A stretch of 6,081 bases of DNA. It comes from Acidimicrobiales bacterium. GTDB lineage: Bacteria; Actinomycetota; Acidimicrobiia; Acidimicrobiales; VFJN01. The notes below the pieces were generated by a model that saw nothing but the letters and a program-made list of their open reading frames with translations, was not told where the DNA came from and ran no database searches. A program made the position numbers and the translations under genes. Every line of letters begins with the position of its first letter. The first letter of the stretch is position 1. Shown here one piece after another: positions 1 to 5,648 of this stretch. Location: NCBI GenBank assembly GCA_016936035.1, contig JAFGPU010000418.1:1-6081 (forward strand), read 5' to 3'.

Positions 1-2136
1 CTCGACCTTCTCCATGTGCGGCTCGAGGTGGGCGACCGACGCCTTCATCGTCTCGGCGGACTGCAACACGAACGGCAGCTGCATCTGGCCCGAGCCGAAC
101 AGGTCGCCCACGACCTTCATGCCGGCGAGCAGGATGTCGTTGATGATGGCGAGCGGCGTGATGCCCTGTGCCATCGCCTCGTCGAGGTCGTCGGTGAGGC
201 CCTCGCGGTCGCCGTCGATGATGCGGGCCTTGAGCCGCTCGTCGACCGGCCAGCCGCTGCGGTCCTCCTTCTCGTTCTTGGCCACCGTCACGTCGGCGAA
301 CACGTCGAGCAGGGCGGCGAGCGGGTCGTAGCCGGAGGCGTCGTCGCGACGGTCGTAGATGAGGTCGAGGCAGACCTTGGCCTGCTCTTCGGGGATCTTG
401 TTGAGCGGCATGATGCGCGCCGCGTGGACGATCGCCGAGTCGAGCCCCGCCTGCACGCACTCGTGCAGGAACACCGAGTTGAGCACGTGGCGGGCGGCGG
501 GGGAGAGGCCGAAGCTCACGTTGGAGACGCCGAGCGTGGTGTACACGCCGGGCAGCTCGGCCTTGATGCGGCGGATGGCCTCGATCGTGGCCATGGCGTC
601 GCCGCGCAGGTCGGCGTCGCCGGTCGACAGCGGGAACGTGAGCGCGTCGAAGATGAGGTCGCCGGGCGCCAGGCCGTAGCGCTGGGTGGCGAGGTCGTGG
701 ATGCGGTGGGCGACCCGCAGCTTCCACTCGACGTCGCGGGCCTGGCCCTCCTCGTCGATGAGCAAGCAGATGACGGCGGCGCCGTACTCCTTGGCCAGCG
801 CGCACACCCGGTCGAAGCGGCTGCCCTCGGCCTCGCCGTCCTCGAGGTTGGCCGAGTTGAGGATGGCCCGGCCGCCCAGGCGCTGCAGCCCGGCCTCGAT
901 GACCTGGGATTCGGTCGAGTCGAGCACGAGCGGGACCGTCACCTGGGTGGCGAACCGGCTGGCGAGCTCGTCCATGTCGACGGTGCCGTCGCGGCCGACG
1001 TAGTCGACGCACACGTCGAGGATGTGGGCGCCCTCGCGCTCCTGGTCGCGGGCCATCTTCACGCAGGCGTCCCAGTCGCCCTCGAGCATCAGCTCGCGGA
1101 AGCGCTTGGACCCGTTGGCATTGGTGCGCTCGCCGATGATGAGGAAGCTGGCGTCCTGGTGGAACGGCACGGCGCTGAACATCGAGGCGGCACCGGGCTC
1201 GGGCCGGGGGTCGCGGGTGGCGGGGGTCAGGTCCTTGGCCACGGCCGCCAGCTGGCGGAGGTGCTCCGGCGTCGAACCGCAGCAGCCGCCCACCACCTGC
1301 ACGCCCAGCTCGGTGATGAACCGCGTCTGGTACTCGACGAACTCGGCGGGCTCGAGGTCGTAGTGCATCTTGCCGTCGACGACCGACGGCAGGCCCATGT
1401 TGGGCAGGCACGAGATGGGCATGGTGGCGTTGGCCGAGAGGTGCCGCAGGTGCTCGTGCATCTCGGCCGGGCCGGTGGCGCAGTTGAGCCCGAAGATGTC
1501 GGGCCGCAGCGCACCGAGCGCGCTCAGCGCCGCCCCGATCTCGGTGCCGAGCAGCATGGTGCCCGTCTGCTCCATCGTGACCTGGAGCTGGATGGGCACC
1601 GTCGTGCCGAGGGCGGCCATCGCCCGGCGGGCCCCGATGACGGCCGCCTTGGCGGCCAGCAGGTCGAAGTGCGTCTCGGTGATGAGCAGGTCGACACCGC
1701 CCTCGATGAGGCCCCGCGCCATCACCTCGTAGGCGTCGCGCAGCTCGACGAAGCCGATCTGGCCGAGCGACGGCGACTTGGTGCCAGGCCCCATCGATCC
1801 GGCGACGAAGCCGTCGTAGCCGTCGGCCACCTCGCGGGCGACGCGGGCGGCGGCCAGGCTGATCTCGTGCGCCCGCTCGGGGATGCCGTACTCGCCGAGC
1901 GGCACGGCGAAGGCCCCGAAGCTGTTGGTCTCGACCACGTCGGAGCCGGCCCGGAAGAACGACTCGTGCAGATCCGCGATGACGTCCGGGCGTGTCACCG
2001 ACAGGATGTCGGTGCAGCCCTCGAGGTCCGGGCCGCCGAAATCATCGGCGGTGAGCCCGAGCTCCTGCAGGTTGGTGCCGGTCGCACCGTCGTACACGAC
2101 GACACGTTCGTTGACGAGATCGAGGAAGCGGCTCAT
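1..2136 (-). CDS. metH: Cobalamin-dependent methionine synthase MetH (N-terminal 712 residues, cut by left edge)
   Basis: MetH transfers the methyl group of 5-methyltetrahydrofolate to homocysteine through methylcobalamin, in the cytoplasm. The protein opens MSRFLDLVNERVVVYDGATG, a typical homocysteine S-methyltransferase N-terminus. The zinc-binding cysteines are visible: C219 in GLNCATGP and C285/C286 in GGCCGSTP. The pterin-binding domain starts near residue 333 (IIGERTNANGS) and includes ILDVCVDYVGRDG. The helical B12-binding cap follows at about 610-712, with GMKVVGDLFGSG around residue 673 and MKASVAHLEPHMEK at the window edge. The Rossmann-type cobalamin domain with its DxHxxG histidine loop and the AdoMet reactivation domain should lie beyond base 1; whether they are intact cannot be seen. 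The ATG at 2134-2136 fits the family start. No Shine-Dalgarno is visible, but a TAGATT box lies 12 bases upstream. The sequence resembles mycobacterial and other actinobacterial MetH. The reading frame shows no break. It is divergent from the DUF72 gene. Confidence 0.97.
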   Translation of the reverse strand, partial: MSRFLDLVNERVVVYDGATGTNLQELGLTADDFGGPDLEGCTDILSVTRPDVIADLHESFFRAGSDVVETNSFGAFAVPLGEYGIPERAHEISLAAARVAREVADGYDGFVAGSMGPGTKSPSLGQIGFVELRDAYEVMARGLIEGGVDLLITETHFDLLAAKAAVIGARRAMAALGTTVPIQLQVTMEQTGTMLLGTEIGAALSALGALRPDIFGLNCATGPAEMHEHLRHLSANATMPISCLPNMGLPSVVDGKMHYDLEPAEFVEYQTRFITELGVQVVGGCCGSTPEHLRQLAAVAKDLTPATRDPRPEPGAASMFSAVPFHQDASFLIIGERTNANGSKRFRELMLEGDWDACVKMARDQEREGAHILDVCVDYVGRDGTVDMDELASRFATQVTVPLVLDSTESQVIEAGLQRLGGRAILNSANLEDGEAEGSRFDRVCALAKEYGAAVICLLIDEEGQARDVEWKLRVAHRIHDLATQRYGLAPGDLIFDALTFPLSTGDADLRGDAMATIEAIRRIKAELPGVYTTLGVSNVSFGLSPAARHVLNSVFLHECVQAGLDSAIVHAARIMPLNKIPEEQAKVCLDLIYDRRDDASGYDPLAALLDVFADVTVAKNEKEDRSGWPVDERLKARIIDGDREGLTDDLDEAMAQGITPLAIINDILLAGMKVVGDLFGSGQMQLPFVLQSAETMKASVAHLEPHMEKVE

Positions 2137-2148
2137 AGGTGAACGGCC

Positions 2149-2154
2149 AATCTA
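2149..2154 (-). promoter_or_regulatory. Candidate metH -10 box (TAGATT)
   Basis: On the minus strand TAGATT, matching the actinobacterial TAnnnT -10 pattern, ends 12 bases before the metH ATG. Initiation about 7 bases downstream of the box would leave a leader of only a few bases, which fits the absence of a Shine-Dalgarno sequence. No convincing TTGACA-like -35 is seen at the usual spacing. The assignment rests on pattern and position only. Confidence 0.4.
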
Positions 2155-2236
2155 CCGATCCGGCCCCGTCGGGGCAGAGTGGAAGCCGCAACAGGCAGGA
2201 ATCGGTGGCGGGGGAGTGGCGGCAGCCGGCCCCGGG

Positions 2237-2242
2237 TAGCCA
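2237..2242 (+). promoter_or_regulatory. Weak candidate -10 box before the DUF72 gene (TAGCCA)
   Basis: TAGCCA sits 6 bases before the DUF72 ATG, in nearly the same place as the TAGGGT boxes of two other genes in this window. It lacks the final T of TAnnnT, so it is a weak match. No clear Shine-Dalgarno is present; the only purine run is a GGGA directly before the start codon. Confidence 0.22.
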
Positions 2243-2248
2243 CGGGAC

Positions 2249-3004
2249 ATGACGTTGCTGGTCGGGACGTCCGGGTGGCAGTACCACGATTGGCGGGGCG
2301 GCCTGTACCCGGACGGCATGCCCCAGCGGGCGTGGCTGGCGCACTACGCCGGCCAGTTCCCGACGGTCGAGGTCAACAACGCCTTCTACCGCCTGCCCGA
2401 GCGCTCGGTGTTCGAGCGGTGGCGCGACGAGACGCCGCCCGGTTTCGTGATCGCCACCAAGGTCAGCCGCTACCTCACGCACATCAAGCGGCTGCGTGAG
2501 CCGGACGAGCCGGTGGCGCGGCTGTTGGAGCGCGCTGCCGGGCTCGGCGAGCGGACCGGGCCGTTCCTGCTCCAGCTGCCCCCGAACCTGCGGGCCGAGC
2601 CGGAGCGGCTCGACGAGTGCCTGCGGGCGTTCCCTGCGGGGACCCGGGTGGCCGTCGAGCCCCGGCACGAGTCGTGGTGGACCGACGAGGTGCGCGCGGT
2701 GCTCGAGGAGCGGGGCGCCGCGCTGTGCTGGGCGGACCGGGCGGGGCGACCGGTCACCCCGTTGTGGCGGACGGCGGGGTGGGGGTACGTCCGCCTTCAC
2801 GAGGGAACCGCCACGCCTCCCCCCGCGTACGGCCGGGCGGCGCTCGGGTCGTGGCTCGATCGCGTCGCCGCGGCGTGGCCGGGCGGCGACGCCGGCGAGT
2901 CGGACGTGTTCGTGTACTTCAACAACGATCAGGGGGGCGCCGCGGTCCGCAACGCCCGGACCCTGGTGCGCATGGCCGCCAGGCGGGGCTTCGCCGTGCC
3001 CTGA
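2249..3004 (+). CDS. DUF72 (YecE-like) family protein
   Basis: This is a complete 251-residue member of the DUF72 family, predicted cytoplasmic TIM-barrel-like proteins whose biochemical role is not established. The family signatures appear in order: VGTSGWQYHDWRG at residues 5-17, VEVNNAFYRLP at 40-50, FLLQLPPNL at 106-114, AVEPRHESWW at 135-144, YVRLHEG in the second half, and VFVYFNNDQGG followed by VRNARTL at about 220-239. The length is normal and no expected block is missing, so the gene looks intact. The ATG at 2249 places VGTSGW four residues after the initiator, as is usual for the family. The gene is divergent from metH and followed by degenerate repeats that overlap its stop codon. 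Neighbours give no clue to function. The family call is firm and the function is unknown. Confidence 0.93.
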   Translation: MTLLVGTSGWQYHDWRGGLYPDGMPQRAWLAHYAGQFPTVEVNNAFYRLPERSVFERWRDETPPGFVIATKVSRYLTHIKRLREPDEPVARLLERAAGLGERTGPFLLQLPPNLRAEPERLDECLRAFPAGTRVAVEPRHESWWTDEVRAVLEERGAALCWADRAGRPVTPLWRTAGWGYVRLHEGTATPPPAYGRAALGSWLDRVAAAWPGGDAGESDVFVYFNNDQGGAAVRNARTLVRMAARRGFAVP

Positions 3005-3110
3005 TGCGGTGCGGCGTCGCCCTCGTGCGGTGCCGTCGTTGAACCCTGGTCCGGTGCCGGCGTCGCCCCGATGCGGTGCGGTGTCGCCCCTCGCGGGTGC
3101 GGCGTCGCCG
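3003..3110. repeat. Degenerate tandem repeat, about 22-bp units, five copies
   Basis: Five imperfect copies of a unit with the core GGTGCGGYGTCGCC begin at about 3008, 3029, 3053, 3075 and 3096, a spacing of 21-24 bases. Copies 1 and 4 are the closest: GATGCGGTGCGG at 3003 and 3070 continues into nearly the same downstream bases (19 of 20 from 3003-3022 against 3070-3089). Copy 2 is the most decayed. The first copy overlaps the TGA stop of the DUF72 gene, and the block ends about 55 bases before the next annotated start. Spacings that are not all multiples of three, with a frame change between the two best copies, argue against a protein repeat. It could be a decayed tandem duplication, a transcript-end structure or a protein-binding array. 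Confidence 0.6.
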
Positions 3111-3164
3111 GAGACCGGGGATCGCGGACCGGCGCCCGGCCCACAGCCTTCTGCGCCCCCGTCC

Positions 3165-4142
3165 ATGTGTGAACGGGGCACTACGCTGCGGCGGATCGAC
3201 CTGATCGACGTGCTCTCCGCAGCCGGGCCGGTCGTGGTCGTCGGGCTGGGTCTGGTGCTCGTCGACCGGCTCCTCGGCGACGACGTGCCTGCGCCGCTCG
3301 TCCTTGCTCGCGGTCTGCGCGTGGCCGGCGCCGCGGCGGCGGTGGCGTCGCTCGTCATCTCGCCCGGCGGGCTCGCCGGTGCGTTCGCGCTCGGCTGGTT
3401 CGTGGTCTGCCTGTGCGCCGCGGCCGGTGGCGTGGCCCTGCTGGCGCGGTTGCGGTCACCGTCGCAGCTGGCAGGTGCCGCGCCCGCGTACCCGCTCGTG
3501 GTCGGCACGGTGGCGGTCGGGCTCGTGTACCTCGGGGTCGCCGGCGCGTGGTTGGTCATCAGCCGGTTCGGCCTGCGGCCCTTCGACCTGTCGACCGACA
3601 TCGTGCGCCTGACCTCGGTCCACTTCCACTACGCCGGCTTCGGCCTGCCGCTGCTGGGCGCCGCCGGGCTGTCGGCGGTGGACTGGCTCGCCAGCCGCCT
3701 GGCGTTGGTCACGGGGTGCCTGACCGCCATCGCGGGACCGCCGGTGGTCGCGTCCGGCTTCGTCCTCGACTGGGCGGTCGGGCACGTGGGCGGCGCCGTC
3801 ATCATGACGATCGCCGCCTGGTCGGTCGCCTTCGGCATCTTCCTGCTGTCCACGTCCACCTCGGCTCTCGCCTCGGTGCCCGTGCGAGGCCGGGGCGTGG
3901 CCCAGGGGATCGGGCGGTCGCTGCTGGTCGTGTCGTCGCTGTGCCCATGGGTGCCCATGGTCCTGGCCGTGCAGTGGGCGCTGGCCCAGCACGTCTCGGT
4001 GCCGGCGCTGACCATCGACGCCATGGCGAGCACGCACGGGGTGCTCAACGGCATCGGCTTCGTGGCGGGAGGCCTCACCGGTTGGCTCCTCACCGGCCTG
4101 CCGGTCGCCGGAGGACCGCAGATGGCCCCCGCGGCGCGCTGA
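3165..4142 (+). CDS. YndJ-like multi-pass membrane protein
   Basis: This encodes a 325-residue, strongly hydrophobic protein with about nine predicted membrane segments, roughly at 19-37, 47-66, 70-95, 109-133, 152-172, 178-201, 207-228, 250-272 and 290-310. It resembles the membrane region of Bacillus YndJ and actinobacterial relatives. The marks are RLTSVHFHYAGFGLPLLG (about 148-165) and TIDAMASTHGVLNGIGF (about 283-299). The histidines H153, H155 and H291 and asparagine N295 sit at or in membrane helices and look like a conserved functional site; metal or cofactor binding is only inference. Bacillus YndJ is longer, so this is a form without the extra soluble part. The function is unknown. 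The start is uncertain: ATG 3165 has no Shine-Dalgarno, and an in-frame GTG at 3210 (310 residues), with TACGCT at 3182-3187 upstream, is a fair alternative. It is convergent with the adenosyltransferase gene, 85 bases apart. Confidence 0.82.
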   Translation: MCERGTTLRRIDLIDVLSAAGPVVVVGLGLVLVDRLLGDDVPAPLVLARGLRVAGAAAAVASLVISPGGLAGAFALGWFVVCLCAAAGGVALLARLRSPSQLAGAAPAYPLVVGTVAVGLVYLGVAGAWLVISRFGLRPFDLSTDIVRLTSVHFHYAGFGLPLLGAAGLSAVDWLASRLALVTGCLTAIAGPPVVASGFVLDWAVGHVGGAVIMTIAAWSVAFGIFLLSTSTSALASVPVRGRGVAQGIGRSLLVVSSLCPWVPMVLAVQWALAQHVSVPALTIDAMASTHGVLNGIGFVAGGLTGWLLTGLPVAGGPQMAPAAR

Positions 4143-4188
4143 CGATGGCACTGACGAACTGGTGTCGTCGTGGGGCGGTCTCGCGGGA

Positions 4189-4200
4189 GCGGTCGACCGC
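4189..4200. other. 12-bp perfect palindrome between convergent genes
   Basis: GCGGTCGACCGC is a perfect palindrome located between the stop codons of the YndJ-like gene and the convergent adenosyltransferase gene. It might contribute to a bidirectional transcript end, but it has no loop of its own and no T-tract on either side. In such GC-rich DNA a 12-bp palindrome may be chance. Confidence 0.25.
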
Positions 4201-4227
4201 GCCACCGATCGAGCGGGAGGACGCCGG

Positions 4228-4779
4228 TCAGTCGGTGGGGGAGACGTCGCGGCTGAGCAGGTGCTCGCCCTCGACCCAGCGGGCCTGCACCCACAGCAGC
4301 GACGACAGGCGGTTGAGGTAGGGCACCACCTGTGATCCGGCGCCGGCGACGGCGACGGCGTCGCGCTCTGCCCGGCGGACGACCGTGCGGGCGACGTCGA
4401 GCTGCGCGGCCAGCACGGTCTGCCCGGGCACGACGAAGGCGGCGGGCGCCTCGAACCGCTCGCCGAGGTCGTCGACCATCTCGGCGAGGGCCTGCACCAT
4501 CTCGGCGGTCACCCGCGTCTGCCCGTCGGCGAGCTTGGCGTGGTTGTCGGGCGCCGTGGCGAGCTCCGCCATGAGCACCCACAGGTCACGGCAGACCTGG
4601 GTGAGCTGCCGGTCGAGGTCGCCGTCGCGCTCGCACAGCGACCGGGCGACCCCGATGACGGCCTGCGCCTCGTCGACGGCCCCGACGGCACGGGGATGGG
4701 CCGAGTCCTTGGGCACCCGGCCCCCGAACAGCAGGCCGGTGGTTCCGTCGTCGCCCTTGCCGGTGTACAGCCGAGTCAC
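4228..4779 (-). CDS. pduO: PduO-type ATP:cob(I)alamin adenosyltransferase
   Basis: This enzyme moves the 5'-deoxyadenosyl group of ATP onto cob(I)alamin to make adenosylcobalamin, the coenzyme of mutases and other AdoCbl enzymes. The 183-residue, single-domain length is normal for stand-alone PduO/MMAB proteins. Family motifs seen are the N-terminal ATP loop TGKGDDGTTGL (6-16), AVGAVDEAQAVIG (31-43, with D36), the phenylalanine segment FVVPGQT (115-121), ARTVVRRAER (130-139, with R131, R135, R136 and E138) and PYLNRLS (153-159). The residue after LNRLS is usually Asp but is Ser160 here. The start is GTG at 4777-4779, giving the expected MTRLYTGKG opening; a TAGGGT box lies 7 bases upstream and there is no Shine-Dalgarno. 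The gene lies downstream of the Nudix gene on the same strand with a hairpin between them, so it is probably transcribed separately. Its cobalamin link to metH is suggestive only. The symbol follows the family name. Confidence 0.93.
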   Translation of the reverse strand: MTRLYTGKGDDGTTGLLFGGRVPKDSAHPRAVGAVDEAQAVIGVARSLCERDGDLDRQLTQVCRDLWVLMAELATAPDNHAKLADGQTRVTAEMVQALAEMVDDLGERFEAPAAFVVPGQTVLAAQLDVARTVVRRAERDAVAVAGAGSQVVPYLNRLSSLLWVQARWVEGEHLLSRDVSPTD

Positions 4780-4786
4780 GCCGGCG

Positions 4787-4792
4787 ACCCTA
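4787..4792 (-). promoter_or_regulatory. Candidate -10 box of the adenosyltransferase gene (TAGGGT), leaderless arrangement
   Basis: On the minus strand TAGGGT is followed by seven bases and then the GTG start codon. This is the spacing expected if transcription starts at, or within a base of, the start codon. The hexamer fits TAnnnT and is identical to the box before the SDR gene at 5635-5640. No -35 element is recognisable. Confidence 0.5.
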
Positions 4793-4848
4793 CCGCCATG
4801 AGGGACGAGCGAGAGGACGCCCAGGTCAGCAGCAACCCTCGACCTCTA

Positions 4849-4878
4849 CTCGACCCTCGACCTCAGGTCGAGGTCGAG
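4849..4878 (-). terminator. Strong hairpin after the Nudix gene, probable terminator
   Basis: Bases 4855-4863 and 4865-4873 form a perfect 9-bp inverted repeat (CCTCGACCT / AGGTCGAGG). With one bulged C the stem extends to 4849-4863 pairing with 4865-4878, about 14 bp; in a real hairpin the innermost pairs would open to form the loop. On the minus strand it begins about four bases after the Nudix TGA at 4883-4885, so it is well placed to end that transcript and insulate the adenosyltransferase promoter. There is no T-rich tract after it, which is common for GC-rich actinobacterial hairpins. It could instead act as an operator upstream of the adenosyltransferase gene. Confidence 0.5.
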
Positions 4879-4882
4879 GTTG

Positions 4883-5464
4883 TCAGGGGGCCGGAGGGCG
4901 GTCGTCGGCACCGTCCAGCAGGGGGGCCACCCGGGCGAACGTGTCGCGCAGGTTGTCCTGGCCCACGGCGGCGACCGCGTCGTCGAGCGGCAGCCACCGT
5001 AGACGGGCGGCGGGTCGCTCCGGGACAGCGTCGTCGGGGCGGGCGGTGGCGAGGACGTAGCGCAGGTCCGCGTGCTCGTGGGCGGGCTCGCCGCGCCCCG
5101 CGGGCACAGGGACGACGACCACGTGCACCAGCCGCGGGTGGTCAGGGTCGGGCCAGGGGGCCAGGTCGTCGAGCCCCGTCTCCTCGCGACCCTCGCGCCG
5201 AGCCGCGTCCAGCGGCCCCGCGTCGTCGGGGTCGACGTGGCCGCCGACGTGGAGCCACGCCTCCATCCGCTCGTGCCAGCGCAGCAGCACCCGCCCGGTG
5301 GGCGGGTGGACCACCACGGCGGAGCCGGTGACGTGCAGCGGGAGAGCGCGTGACCAGGGATCGGCGGTCGATGCGAGCCCGTGCACGCGGGCGACGTCGC
5401 GCCGCTCGGTGACGGTGCGAGGCACGTAGGCGTCGAGCTCGTCGGCGAGGTCCACCTGCGTCAC
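4883..5464 (-). CDS. Nudix hydrolase
   Basis: Nudix enzymes hydrolyse nucleoside diphosphates linked to another group; the substrate cannot be told here. With the start at GTG 5464 the product is 193 residues. After an N-terminal helix-like stretch (VDLADELDAYVP) comes DPWSRALPLHVTGSAVVVHP (about 35-54), the start of the Nudix fold, then VLLRWHERMEAWLHVGGH. The Nudix box is at about 75-98: GHVDPDD, then REGREETGL, with metal-binding E91, E94 and E95 present. The box is one residue longer between the first Gly and RE than the 23-residue consensus, and Gly replaces the usual aliphatic residue after RE. The C-terminal half includes HVVVVPVPAG and EHADLRYVLATA, typical of an actinobacterial subgroup. 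In-frame GTG codons at 5491 (202 aa) and 5455 (190 aa) are alternatives, and no Shine-Dalgarno decides between them. A longer upstream reading frame runs antisense to the SDR gene and is not credible. It is divergent from the SDR gene. Confidence 0.88.
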   Translation of the reverse strand: MTQVDLADELDAYVPRTVTERRDVARVHGLASTADPWSRALPLHVTGSAVVVHPPTGRVLLRWHERMEAWLHVGGHVDPDDAGPLDAARREGREETGLDDLAPWPDPDHPRLVHVVVVPVPAGRGEPAHEHADLRYVLATARPDDAVPERPAARLRWLPLDDAVAAVGQDNLRDTFARVAPLLDGADDRPPAP

Positions 5465-5546
5465 CCTGCCGCGCCGGACGACCGTGTGCACGTCGTTTGC
5501 TGCGGCGGGACGGTGTGCGTGTCCGGATCGCCGTCGGGGACGTGAC

Positions 5547-5614
5547 CGGCGGCGGCCGTCCTGGCGGCGCCGGGGACCTGCGGCGGCGGCGGCCGTCCTG
5601 GCCGCGCCGGGGAC
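5547..5614. repeat. 31-bp direct repeat, two near-identical copies
   Basis: Copy 1 at 5547-5577 and copy 2 at 5584-5614 match at 30 of 31 bases, with a 37-base period and a six-base spacer. Each copy contains GGCGGCCGTCCTGGC followed by GCGCCGGGGAC. The single difference is G versus C at 5566 and 5603. Weaker echoes of the GGGGAC end occur at about 5535 and 5622. The repeat lies in the intergenic region between the divergent Nudix and SDR genes, just upstream of the putative SDR -10 box. The 37-base period is not a multiple of three, so it does not encode a repeated peptide. Confidence 0.75.
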
Positions 5615-5634
5615 GGGGTCAGGGACGGGGCGGG

Positions 5635-5640
5635 TAGGGT
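5635..5640 (+). promoter_or_regulatory. Candidate -10 box of the SDR gene (TAGGGT), leaderless arrangement
   Basis: TAGGGT ends eight bases before the ATG at 5649, so transcription would start at or within about two bases of the start codon. It is identical to the box before the adenosyltransferase gene. No Shine-Dalgarno lies between it and the ATG, and no -35 is recognisable; the place where one would be falls at the end of the 31-bp repeats. Confidence 0.5.
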
Positions 5641-5648
5641 CCGGCGCC

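Noticed and set aside
16..2142. 708-residue open frame on the plus strand
   Set aside because: It is antisense to metH, whose minus-strand translation carries unmistakable family motifs throughout. The plus frame is low-complexity, full of His, Arg, Gly and Val, as expected of the mirror frame in GC-rich DNA.
2164..2174. Inverted repeat CCCCG-T-CGGGG between metH and DUF72
   Set aside because: Five-base arms with a one-base centre are expected by chance in such GC-rich sequence and cannot be assigned a role.
2137..2248. Possible cobalamin riboswitch in front of metH
   Set aside because: The gap is only 112 bases and shared with a divergent gene. I find no B12-box-like AGxCAGGAGACCTGCC element or conserved GCCACTG context on the minus strand.
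3106..3134. Possible hairpin CGCCGG...CCGGCG upstream of the YndJ-like gene
   Set aside because: Arms are only six bases with a 17-base loop, and there is no T-tract. It is too weak to call a terminator.
2929..3144. Minus-strand frame with a period-7 look (ATPHPRGATPHRIGATPAP)
   Set aside because: It is the translation of the degenerate DNA repeat. The two best DNA copies are read in different frames, so there is no true peptide repeat, and there is no start signal.
2042..3601. 519-residue minus-strand open frame across the DUF72 region
   Set aside because: It overlaps the start of metH, all of DUF72 and part of the YndJ-like gene in antisense. The translation is Pro/Arg/Ala/Thr-rich with no domain.
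3941..3960. Perfect tandem 10-mer GTGCCCATGG inside the YndJ-like gene
   Set aside because: A 10-base duplication would shift the frame, but family motifs lie in the same frame on both sides (HFHYAGF before, THGVLN after), so it is not a recent disruptive duplication. It encodes CPWVPM and is probably coincidental.
3413..4321. Plus-strand Arg/Gly-rich 302-residue frame, and minus-strand frames over the same interval
   Set aside because: These are shadow frames of the YndJ-like and adenosyltransferase genes with no recognisable domain.
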